Positions 23,441-31,335 of a stretch of 38,832 bases of DNA are shown here, one piece after another. The position numbers were made by a program, and so were the translations under genes. The stretch spans positions 1 through 38,832 of the forward strand of contig JAVJQK010000079.1 of NCBI GenBank assembly GCA_040218145.1, written 5' to 3'. Below the pieces are notes generated by a model that was given only the letters and a program-made list of their open reading frames with translations, was not told the DNA's origin and did not search any database. Each line of letters opens with the position of its first letter. Position 1 is the first letter of the stretch. The DNA comes from Sandaracinaceae bacterium (GTDB taxonomy: Bacteria; Myxococcota_A; Polyangia; Polyangiales; Sandaracinaceae).

Positions 23441-23456
23441 TGGCACAGGCGTCGCT
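23441..23456 (+). promoter_or_regulatory. Possible sigma-54-type promoter before lipoprotein gene
   Basis: TGGCACAGGCGTCGCT keeps TGGCAC, the T at the third-last consensus block and the GC of the -12 element with correct spacing. The expected start near 23467 is only about three bases before the ATG at 23470, so the message would be nearly leaderless; this weakens the call. Confidence 0.35.
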
Positions 23457-23469
23457 GGAAGATCGGCGC

Positions 23470-24057
23470 ATGAAGACGACAGGAATGCTCATGCTCTCCC
23501 TGCTGGTCGCGGGCTGCGCGACCTCGCAGACGAACCCCGGCCCCTCGACGGCGCGCGCGCCCTCTCACGAGCCTGGCCATCACGACGCGCGCGAGGCGCG
23601 CCCCGACGACCTGCAGCTCGTCGTGTCCGCGCCATCGCCCACCGGGATCGTGCCGGCCGACCACACCGACGAGTTCCCCGTGCACCTCGATGTGACGAAC
23701 GAGAGCGACGACACCGTGGTGCTCGACGACGCGATCGCGCGCGTCGCGGTGGAGCTCGAGGGTGAGGTCCCGAGCGGCTGCGAGGCGCCCGAGGTCGGCG
23801 CCGTGACGCTCGCCGAGGACGCCGGCATCCGCCTCGAGGCGGGCGCGACGACCCGCTTCCAGGTCCCGCTCCCCTGCGCGCTGACGGACCTCGGCCGCTA
23901 CGACCTCCTGGTGAGCGTGCTCCTCGCGGGCGAAGGCGAGGACTTCGGCGCCATCGCGCCGACGGACCCTCACCTCGCCGCGTCGACCCGCGTCGACATC
24001 ACGGAGCACGATCCGCCCTTCGGCGCGCATCGCCCCGCGGTGGCCGAAGTGCCCTGA
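23470..24057 (+). CDS. Predicted lipoprotein with beta-sandwich-like domain
   Basis: Predicted 195-residue lipoprotein with a short signal peptide ending VAGC (Cys16). After a polar His/Pro/Asp-rich segment (about 20-45) the chain from about 48 to 180 has alternating hydrophobic strands (LQLVVSAPSPTGIVP, FPVHLDVTNESDDTVVL, TRFQVPLPCAL), as in immunoglobulin-like folds; two Cys (GCEAPE and PCAL) could form one disulfide. I do not recognise a specific family. It follows the stressosome operon by 118 bp and is convergent with the giant gene, with only seven bases between the stops. Confidence 0.72.
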   Translation: MKTTGMLMLSLLVAGCATSQTNPGPSTARAPSHEPGHHDAREARPDDLQLVVSAPSPTGIVPADHTDEFPVHLDVTNESDDTVVLDDAIARVAVELEGEVPSGCEAPEVGAVTLAEDAGIRLEAGATTRFQVPLPCALTDLGRYDLLVSVLLAGEGEDFGAIAPTDPHLAASTRVDITEHDPPFGAHRPAVAEVP

Positions 24058-24064
24058 GCGCGTC

Positions 24065-27000
24065 TCACGCGAGCAGATCGATCAGCAGCGCCATCTCGCC
24101 GCCCTGACCGAAGCGCGCCGCGTCTCGATGCAGGGTCCCGAGGACCCGCGCCGCGAGCAGCCTGACCAGCTCGTCCGACCGCGGGTCGTCCGCGGCGAGC
24201 GCGCGGGCGACCTCCTGGACCGCGCGGTGGCGCCCCGCCATCTGCACGACGTGTCCGAGCGCCTCGGCGAGCGGGCGCTTCTTGCGGCCGTCCACGAAGA
24301 CGGCGCCGACCGCGGCGACCTCCATCGCCGCGAAGCGCGCCTCGAGCGCGGCCTCGAGCGGCGTCGACGCGCGCTTGGGCGGCGCCGGGGTAGGACGGCC
24401 TTCTTCTCCCGCGGGCGCCGTCGACGGAACCACGACCGGCGCCGGGGGCGGCTCCGGAGGCGCGTCGCCGAGCACCTGCTCGCGCAACCAGAGCGACCAG
24501 GGCAGCGCGTGGTCCCCGAGGAACGCCGCGACGAGGCGCGCGGTCTCGCCGCCGTCGTCGACGAACAAGGGCCGCGGCGTGGCGGCGTCCTCCGCCGCGT
24601 CGACCTCTGCCGGCGTGCAGCGGATCACGCGCTGACCGGTTCCCAAGTGCTCCACCAGCGACGCGAGGGTCGTGGTGGGTGGGCGAAAGCACGCGAGCAT
24701 CACGGACGGGAACCCCTCCGCGTCCAGATCGACCCCGCGCGCCGCGCCGCCGAGCACGTGCCCGAGCATGCGCTCGTCTCCGCGCTCCGCGACGGCCCGG
24801 GCCGCCTTCGCGATCGACGCCGCGTAGAGCGCGGTCACGAGCGACCCGACGCGGTGGGCGTCGAGGATCCCGGCCGCCCAGAGCTGGCCGCAGAGCGGCA
24901 GGGATCGGCCGCGGCCGTCCTCCGCGAACAGGGTGTGCTCGCCGCGGCCGTCGCGCAGCGTGATCGTCGTCGCCGGCGCCGACCCCGGCTCGCTCTCCTC
25001 GAGCCAGATCACGCCCTCGACGGCAGGGAAGCCCTCGAGCCCGAGCGAGGGAAGGAGGCCCGCGTGGACACGAAGAGACAGCGAGACACCTTGCGGCTCC
25101 GCGATGAGCTGCGCCAGCGCCGCGTCCACGCGCTCGCGAAGGTGACCTCGGAGCAGCGCGAGCTGGACGCCGCTCTCGCTCGGACCGTCGTGGGTGCGGT
25201 TGACCTCGAGCTCGGGGTGATCGATGCGGGCGAGCCAGGGCCAGCCCGTCCCGTCCGCGTGGGTCCCCATCGGCAGCATCGCGCGAGAGAGGTGCAGCCC
25301 GCGCAGGTGCTCGAAGCCGGGGCGGAGCACCGCGACGAGGCCGTGCGCGGCGCCGAAGCCCTCCACGCGCTCGATGACCGCCGCGCCGAGCGCCTCCGCC
25401 TCGGTGAGCTCCAGCGACTCGAGCCGCGGCCGGGCCTGGTTCTCGCGTGCGACGGCGTCGAGCTGGAGCTCCTCGGTGCCGTCCACGACAGGCACGAAGC
25501 TCTCCAGTCGCGCCGCCTCGGCCGACGTGATCTGGAGCACGACGCGCCCCGGCTCGAGCGGCTCGGCGCGGATCGGGTAGGGGGTGAACCAGACCTCGCC
25601 GAAGCGCGCGGTTTGCTCCTTCAGCTCGTCCGGGGTCACCCATCGCTCGCTCGTGGTGAGGAAGAGCGGCACGTCGTTCAGCCGCTCGTAGTGCAGCCCG
25701 TCCCCGGCGAGGCAGCTGTCGCGCAGCGCCTCGCGCACCCACGGCGGCAGCTGATCGCGCGGGACCTCGTCCACCACGTGACGGATCACGTGACTGACGA
25801 TGAGCTTCAGGGCGTCCATGAGCTGGTTGCGCGCGGTCGTCTGGAGGGACGCCATGCCCGCCTCGTCGACGAGCGGAGAGGTCATCGCCACGACGACGCT
25901 GGGGATCACGTTGGCCTCGATGGACCGGGTGTGCTCGCCGCGATCGAAGAGCAACAGGCGGCTCGGAGCCTCCCGCACCAGGGCCACCTCGCCCACGCCG
26001 ATGACCTCGGCGCGAGGATCGGTGACATTCGCGAGCAACACCTCGAGCGGGACGCAGAAGCGCGGGTCGGGCGGCGCGATGACCGCAGGCCGGCGCTCGA
26101 TCCCACGCGCCACCCGGCGCTTCGACTGGAGCTTCGCGAGCGCCCCGCCCACGTCTCGTGTGCTCCCCTTTCCCCAGAGCGCGCCGAGCAGCTCGCGCAG
26201 CGCGCCGCGCTTCTCTTCCTGCGCGGGCAAGGCGATCACCGGGGCGTCGAGGGCGCTCCGCCGCTCCCCTTCGTCCGGCTCGAGCCAGTGGCCCTCCCAG
26301 GCCCCGACGCGGAGATCGCCGCTCCCCCCCGCCGCGTCCGCGAGCGACGTTCGCCCGCCTTGCACGGTGCGCCACGCGGGGACCTCTCCCAGGAGTGTCC
26401 GGAGCTTCTGATCCGCGGAGGCCTTCGACCCCTTCGCCACCCACGCGCGGAGGAGCGCGAAGGTGCGCGGCGCGTCCGCCAACGAGGTCGGCTCGGACTC
26501 GGCGATCGCCCTCAGCAGCACGCGCGCCCCGCGCCACGAGACGCGGCGCACCATCCTCTCGGCCGCGTCGGTCAGACCTCGCAGCTCCTCGTCCGCGCAG
26601 TCTTCGTCGAGATCGATCGCGAGCCAGACCGGCGGCCCGTCCGGGACCCGGAGCTCCACGAACGAGCGGCCCTCGATCTGCGCGTGGATGAGGGTGCCTC
26701 CATCCTCGATGGACGCGGGCGCGGCGACGGCGGAACGATACGTGCGACCCTTCACGGGCACGCGGGGTCGCGCCCACGTCACCGTCGGATCGCTCTGTCG
26801 CTGACGGCGGTGGAGCTCGAGCGCCCGCGCACGCCGCGCGCGACGACGGAGGCCCTCGAGCTGGTCGCGCCCGTCCGCGAACGCGCGCCCCGTCCAGCGC
26901 TCGAGCGCCTTCACCATCGACGACGAGGCGAGCACGGGGTGCCAGCCGTCGAGCTCGACCCCGGCCGCCTCGCCGAGCGGCACGAAGGGGATGGGGTCGG

Positions 27001-29668
27001 CGCGAAACGCCTCCATGATCTGGTCGACGCTGTGCCGCTCGGGCGCTCCGAGGCGCTCGAAGAGGGGGACGCCCGAGAGCGCGCGGAGGCGTGACGACGT
27101 GAGCACTCGCTCGAGCGAGCCCTCGGCGTGCTGCATCAGATCGAAGAGCGCGTGGCGGGCGCCGTGGGCGTCGAAGGGATCCTCTGGACCGACGGCGAGC
27201 GCGGGCGGCGGCTTGCCAGTGAGCGCGTCGACGAACGCGCGCGCGAGCTCTCCCTCCCAGCGCGCGAGCGGGTAGCCCTCCGCGCGCGGCGACGCGACGC
27301 TGCGCCAGCCCTCCCCCGGCACCACCAGGCCATCCTCCACCACGACCCGACACGGGGTGGTCGTCTCGTCGACGACCCTCGTCTCGAGCTCGTGCCCCCA
27401 GTGCCGGACGACCAGCTCGCGCCGCTCGCCCCCCCAGACCACCGCGGCCCGGAGGTGCGGACCCTCGATCTCGAGCCCCACCCCGTGCGGAGGCGTCTCT
27501 CTTCGCGCGAGCCCGGTCGGCTCCGGCTCGGTTCTCTCGCGGATGAGCACCGGTCGGTAGTCCACCATCGGGCCGAAGAGGGACAGCGCGTCGTCGCGCT
27601 CTTCTCGGTCGAGCACCAGGACGAGCCGGCCCGAGGGCGCGGGCCCGCCCGGCGCGGCGCCGAAGCACACGCCGAGTGGCCTCGGGGTGCGCAGCACGTC
27701 GCGCGCGGTGTGGAGCGAGCCGTCCACCGTCGGCCAGATCGCGGCGCGCAGCAGAGGGCTGTTCGAGCTCGCGAGCTGCGCGCGCAGCGCGTCCGGGTCT
27801 CGTCCATCCGCGAGGAGCTGCGCCGCCAGGTAGACGCCACGCCGGAGGACGCCCGCAACGAGATGCGCAGCCTCCGGCGCGTCGATCCACTCGACCCGGG
27901 CCTCGCTCCGATCGCCCTGCTTGCGCTTGCCCGAGACGCGGAGCGCGAGCCCCTCGCAGGCGACGACGGCCGCGGCGTCGAGGGCGCGACACATGGACAC
28001 GTAGCCGGGGTCACGGCGAACGCTGCGAAAGTCGACGTGGGGGACGAGGCCAGCGCGCGTGACGACGGCCTCGTAGAGGAGGCTCCGGTCCGGCTGCAGC
28101 AGCTCGATCTCGCGCCCGCCGAGGCGAACGCTCACCGCGCCCGCGCGCGCTCGCCGCGGATCGAGGAGCGCCAGCTCGCCCTCGAGGCCGGGCACGTCGA
28201 ACAGCTCCGTCGGCGCGATGCTCTTCAGAGAGCGGCCTGGCGCCTTCAGCGGCACCGCGAGGAGTTGCACGTCCGACGCCTGCAGGGTGTTGGGCCGCGG
28301 CGCCTCGTTCTGGAAGCGCGCGCGCGCCTTGCGATGCTTTCGAGCAAGCTTCGCGAGCTCCGACGCCCGCGCCGGCACCCAGTCGCCGAGCAGCGCGCGC
28401 GCGTGATCTCCCGGCGGCACCCACAGCACGTGGCCGAGCCAGGGCTCGAGCTCCGCCTCGTACGGGGCGTCGGCGAAGCTCACGCGCTCATCGCCCTCGC
28501 CCAGGGGAAAGCTCGCGGGGCTCCGAGGCCGGCCCAGCGCGTCGCGCAGGAGCGGCAGCGCGAGGAGCGGCGCGAGGGCCGAGGCCGCGTCCTCCTCCTG
28601 TTCGACGCCGCGCAGCGCGGCGCGCCAGAGTCGCCCGCTGGCCCGCGCCGCCAGGAGCTGCACAGCCGCGGCGCGGAGGCGCTCCCGCTGCGACTCGGTC
28701 CAGCTGCGCGAGGGCCCCTCCTCGAGCTCGCTGGCCAGACGCGCCACGACCGCGGGGAGCAGCTCTCGCCCGCGTTCGAGCGCGTCACGGACGGGTGGAT
28801 CGGTGAGCCGAACGGCGGAGCGCGACGCGTTCGTGGGCAGCCGGTTCGCGTCGAGATAGAGGCGGAGCGGCAACCCGGTGAGCTCGGGGTGGAAGCCGGT
28901 CAGCGGCCACGTGTAGCGCACGAGCAGCACGCCGAGCTCCGCCAGCTCGAGGCTCGCGGGCCCTCGCGCCGAGGCTGGGTCGAGCACGGCCAGGAACCCA
29001 TCGAGCCCCTCCCCGAGCGAGACGCGGAGCAGGTCGCGGTGCGAGCGCTCCCGCCCGAGCGTCGCGCCCCCCACCGCGATCGGCACCGCGAGGTCGTCGC
29101 AGCAGCGCCTCGCCACCGCGAGCTCCGCCGGCTCGCCGATCCCGATCAGGATCGGCACCGCGTTCCACTGCGGCAGCCGCTTGAGGTGCACCACGACGCC
29201 GGGTCCCAGCGCCTCGGGTGGGGGCACGGTCGGCTCGGGCGTCAGGCGGCGCAGCCCCTCCGCCACGCCCTCCTCCACCTTCAGCAGACCGGGCGTGAAC
29301 CGAACGCGCTGCGCGTCCTCGCCCATGCTGATCACGTCGAGCCAGCGCGGCTCCATGCCGAGCGCCGTGTTGACGCCCGTCGCGAGGAGGCGGAGGTGGC
29401 GATGGTCGGCCTTGGGCGCCGGATCCACCAGCTCGTCGAAGAGCGTGGCGACGCGCGCGGCCGGGATCGGAGGCCCTCGCCAGGCCACCCGCACGTCGTC
29501 GCCGTCCCCCGTCACCGCGATGCGCTCGGCGCCCGCGAGGACGGCCGCGCGGATCACCTCGAGGACCCACATCGTCGGATCGGGCAGCTGGTAGTCCCGC
29601 AGCTTGTCCACCGCGCGCGCCGCGTCCACGCGGAGGCGGCCCGCGGCCACGCGCGTCCCCGCGCTCAC
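24065..29668 (-). CDS. Very large protein of unknown function with degenerate Hsp90-like N-terminal domain
   Basis: Predicted cytoplasmic protein of 1867 residues without signal peptide or membrane segment. I use the GTG start at 29668 because it overlaps the preceding stop by four bases (GTGA) and has GGGGAGGGG just upstream; an ATG 13 codons earlier is less likely. Residues about 15-160 resemble the Hsp90/GHKL fold (DPTMWVLEVIRAAVLAGAERI, then VRVAWRGPPI), but the Mg-binding Asn of the ExxxN motif is Ala and the DxGxG motif is absent, so ATP hydrolysis is not expected. The remaining 1700 residues match no domain I can name; a Pro-rich linker (about 1715-1750) precedes a helical C-terminal part. 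Codon use is like the neighbours. It must work with the coupled ATPase upstream. Confidence 0.85.
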   Translation of the reverse strand: MSAGTRVAAGRLRVDAARAVDKLRDYQLPDPTMWVLEVIRAAVLAGAERIAVTGDGDDVRVAWRGPPIPAARVATLFDELVDPAPKADHRHLRLLATGVNTALGMEPRWLDVISMGEDAQRVRFTPGLLKVEEGVAEGLRRLTPEPTVPPPEALGPGVVVHLKRLPQWNAVPILIGIGEPAELAVARRCCDDLAVPIAVGGATLGRERSHRDLLRVSLGEGLDGFLAVLDPASARGPASLELAELGVLLVRYTWPLTGFHPELTGLPLRLYLDANRLPTNASRSAVRLTDPPVRDALERGRELLPAVVARLASELEEGPSRSWTESQRERLRAAAVQLLAARASGRLWRAALRGVEQEEDAASALAPLLALPLLRDALGRPRSPASFPLGEGDERVSFADAPYEAELEPWLGHVLWVPPGDHARALLGDWVPARASELAKLARKHRKARARFQNEAPRPNTLQASDVQLLAVPLKAPGRSLKSIAPTELFDVPGLEGELALLDPRRARAGAVSVRLGGREIELLQPDRSLLYEAVVTRAGLVPHVDFRSVRRDPGYVSMCRALDAAAVVACEGLALRVSGKRKQGDRSEARVEWIDAPEAAHLVAGVLRRGVYLAAQLLADGRDPDALRAQLASSNSPLLRAAIWPTVDGSLHTARDVLRTPRPLGVCFGAAPGGPAPSGRLVLVLDREERDDALSLFGPMVDYRPVLIRERTEPEPTGLARRETPPHGVGLEIEGPHLRAAVVWGGERRELVVRHWGHELETRVVDETTTPCRVVVEDGLVVPGEGWRSVASPRAEGYPLARWEGELARAFVDALTGKPPPALAVGPEDPFDAHGARHALFDLMQHAEGSLERVLTSSRLRALSGVPLFERLGAPERHSVDQIMEAFRADPIPFVPLGEAAGVELDGWHPVLASSSMVKALERWTGRAFADGRDQLEGLRRRARRARALELHRRQRQSDPTVTWARPRVPVKGRTYRSAVAAPASIEDGGTLIHAQIEGRSFVELRVPDGPPVWLAIDLDEDCADEELRGLTDAAERMVRRVSWRGARVLLRAIAESEPTSLADAPRTFALLRAWVAKGSKASADQKLRTLLGEVPAWRTVQGGRTSLADAAGGSGDLRVGAWEGHWLEPDEGERRSALDAPVIALPAQEEKRGALRELLGALWGKGSTRDVGGALAKLQSKRRVARGIERRPAVIAPPDPRFCVPLEVLLANVTDPRAEVIGVGEVALVREAPSRLLLFDRGEHTRSIEANVIPSVVVAMTSPLVDEAGMASLQTTARNQLMDALKLIVSHVIRHVVDEVPRDQLPPWVREALRDSCLAGDGLHYERLNDVPLFLTTSERWVTPDELKEQTARFGEVWFTPYPIRAEPLEPGRVVLQITSAEAARLESFVPVVDGTEELQLDAVARENQARPRLESLELTEAEALGAAVIERVEGFGAAHGLVAVLRPGFEHLRGLHLSRAMLPMGTHADGTGWPWLARIDHPELEVNRTHDGPSESGVQLALLRGHLRERVDAALAQLIAEPQGVSLSLRVHAGLLPSLGLEGFPAVEGVIWLEESEPGSAPATTITLRDGRGEHTLFAEDGRGRSLPLCGQLWAAGILDAHRVGSLVTALYAASIAKAARAVAERGDERMLGHVLGGAARGVDLDAEGFPSVMLACFRPPTTTLASLVEHLGTGQRVIRCTPAEVDAAEDAATPRPLFVDDGGETARLVAAFLGDHALPWSLWLREQVLGDAPPEPPPAPVVVPSTAPAGEEGRPTPAPPKRASTPLEAALEARFAAMEVAAVGAVFVDGRKKRPLAEALGHVVQMAGRHRAVQEVARALAADDPRSDELVRLLAARVLGTLHRDAARFGQGGEMALLIDLLA

Positions 29669-31293
29669 GGCCCCTCCCCTACGCGCTCGATGGCGGCCTC
29701 GAGCCACTCGTCGTCGCGGTCGTCGTCGAGGAGGCCCCGGTCGAGGAGGATGCCCCGCGCGAGGACCGCGGCCGCGAGCGACGGACGCGACGTCGCCGCC
29801 GCCCGCGCGGCGTACACGAGGGGATCCGTGACGTCGAGCCAGAGCGGGGGGCGACGGATGAGCGCGAAGATGTTCTCCGTCGCCTCTTCGCGCGTCAGCA
29901 CGCGCGGCGGGGCGTCGACGCCGGACACGAGCCGAGCGCCCGACAGCGCGCCTTCGAGCGTCACCAGGCGAATCTCCGAAGGGGCGCGGTGGACCTCGCC
30001 GAGCAGCTCGCGGACGCCGTCGAGGAGCGCCAGGTCACTCCCGCTCTCGATCACGGGCGAGGCGAGGGTGAGCGCCGCCTCCACCGACGGCGGCGCGGCC
30101 CCGAGGAGCTCGGCGATCGCGGCCAGGTAGCGCGCCGGGTCGGCGGCCACCGAGAGATCGAGGATCGCCACCTGCGCCGCGCTCGCGGCCTCGGAGAGCG
30201 GCGACGGTGCGGTGGCTGCGAAGACCGCGTCCCGCCGCCGCAGCCGCTGGACGCTCTCCGACGCGCCGCTCATCAGCGCCAGCTCGATCCGCTCGGGGTC
30301 GAGCGCGAGGCCCGCGGCGAGCGCCGTGGCGAGCACGCGATCGGGCGCGACGCTCGTCGGCAGCGCCTCGTGCACCGCACGGGTCAGGTCGCGATCGATC
30401 ACGCGCCGCGCGAGCTTCATGGCGTTGGCGTAGTGCGCGTCGCGCCTGACGCTGTCGCGGCTGAGCGTGTGCTCGAGGCGGCCGTCCTGGATCGACACGC
30501 GCACGTGGTCCCCCAGCACCGCCTCGGTCGTCTCGTGCAGGAGCAGCCCACGATTGAAGAACGCGAGCTGGGGCGACCCATGCTCGATGACGCCGGCCAC
30601 CACCGTCGTGCCCCCCTCCTCCACCCGCACCGAGATGCTGGCCTCGACCGAGAGCGGCGTGTCGACGCGCGCCTCGCGGAGCGGCTCCCCTTCTCCCACC
30701 AGGTGCGCCACGAAGTGGATGGGGAGCTCCGCGTGGCGACACCACTTCCGGAGCGCGCGGAGGCTGCCGTCGACGAACCGATCGACCTCGTCCCGCGCCA
30801 GAGGCACGTGCAGCGTCACGGTGGTCCCGCTCGACCCGCCCCCGGGCGCCTGGAACAGCTCGTAGCTCTGGTCGCTCCGCAGCTCGAGCGTCCACAGGTC
30901 CGTGTCCCCGGTGGTCGTGCGCACGACGACCTTCTCGGGCACCAGCGCGAGCACCGACACGAAGCCGATGCCGAACTTCCCGATCTTGCCCTCCTGCCCC
31001 TCCTTGCCCGAGCGGAAGAGCACGGTCAGCTGGTTCTCGAGCACCTGGCGGCTCATGCCGCAGCCGTCGTCGCGGACCGAGACGACCATCGTGCCGGCCC
31101 CGGGCTCGGCGCTCGCCTCCCAGCTCGCGCCGATCGAGACGCGCGTCGCGCCCGCGTCGATGGCGTTCTGGACGAGCTCCCGATAGAAGGCCAGCGGATC
31201 GGCGAACTGCTGGATCAGCGCGTCGACGAGGCCGTCGTCCCCCCCGGCGACGCTCGGCGCGGTAGCCCGTCCGCTGCGATAGGGCGACGCCAC
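29665..31293 (-). CDS. Hsp90-like (GHKL) ATPase
   Basis: Protein of 542 residues with an intact Hsp90-type ATP-binding domain in its first 200 residues: RELVQNAIDAGAT with catalytic Glu39 and Mg-binding Asn43, VRDDGCGM (Asp75), GKIGKFGIGF (about 102-111) and GTTVTLHVP (about 156). The next 150 residues continue the Hsp90-like pattern (a middle-domain-like segment near VEHTLSRD-type sequence), while the last 200 residues are unlike HtpG, which is about 620 residues long. So it is an Hsp90-family relative, not the housekeeping chaperone. GTG start. The stop overlaps the start of the giant gene by four bases, which implies a stoichiometric partnership. It lies 42 bp after the AKR fusion gene. 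A chaperone, remodeler or defence role is inference. Confidence 0.88.
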   Translation of the reverse strand: MASPYRSGRATAPSVAGGDDGLVDALIQQFADPLAFYRELVQNAIDAGATRVSIGASWEASAEPGAGTMVVSVRDDGCGMSRQVLENQLTVLFRSGKEGQEGKIGKFGIGFVSVLALVPEKVVVRTTTGDTDLWTLELRSDQSYELFQAPGGGSSGTTVTLHVPLARDEVDRFVDGSLRALRKWCRHAELPIHFVAHLVGEGEPLREARVDTPLSVEASISVRVEEGGTTVVAGVIEHGSPQLAFFNRGLLLHETTEAVLGDHVRVSIQDGRLEHTLSRDSVRRDAHYANAMKLARRVIDRDLTRAVHEALPTSVAPDRVLATALAAGLALDPERIELALMSGASESVQRLRRRDAVFAATAPSPLSEAASAAQVAILDLSVAADPARYLAAIAELLGAAPPSVEAALTLASPVIESGSDLALLDGVRELLGEVHRAPSEIRLVTLEGALSGARLVSGVDAPPRVLTREEATENIFALIRRPPLWLDVTDPLVYAARAAATSRPSLAAAVLARGILLDRGLLDDDRDDEWLEAAIERVGEGP

Positions 31294-31335
31294 GGCGGCG
31301 ACGATACCACCGGGCCCGCGCGCGGAGTCGGTCGT

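Noticed and set aside
29665-31293. Housekeeping chaperone HtpG
   Set aside because: Only the ATPase domain and part of the middle region match; the length and C-terminal part differ, and coupling to a giant gene is not seen for htpG.
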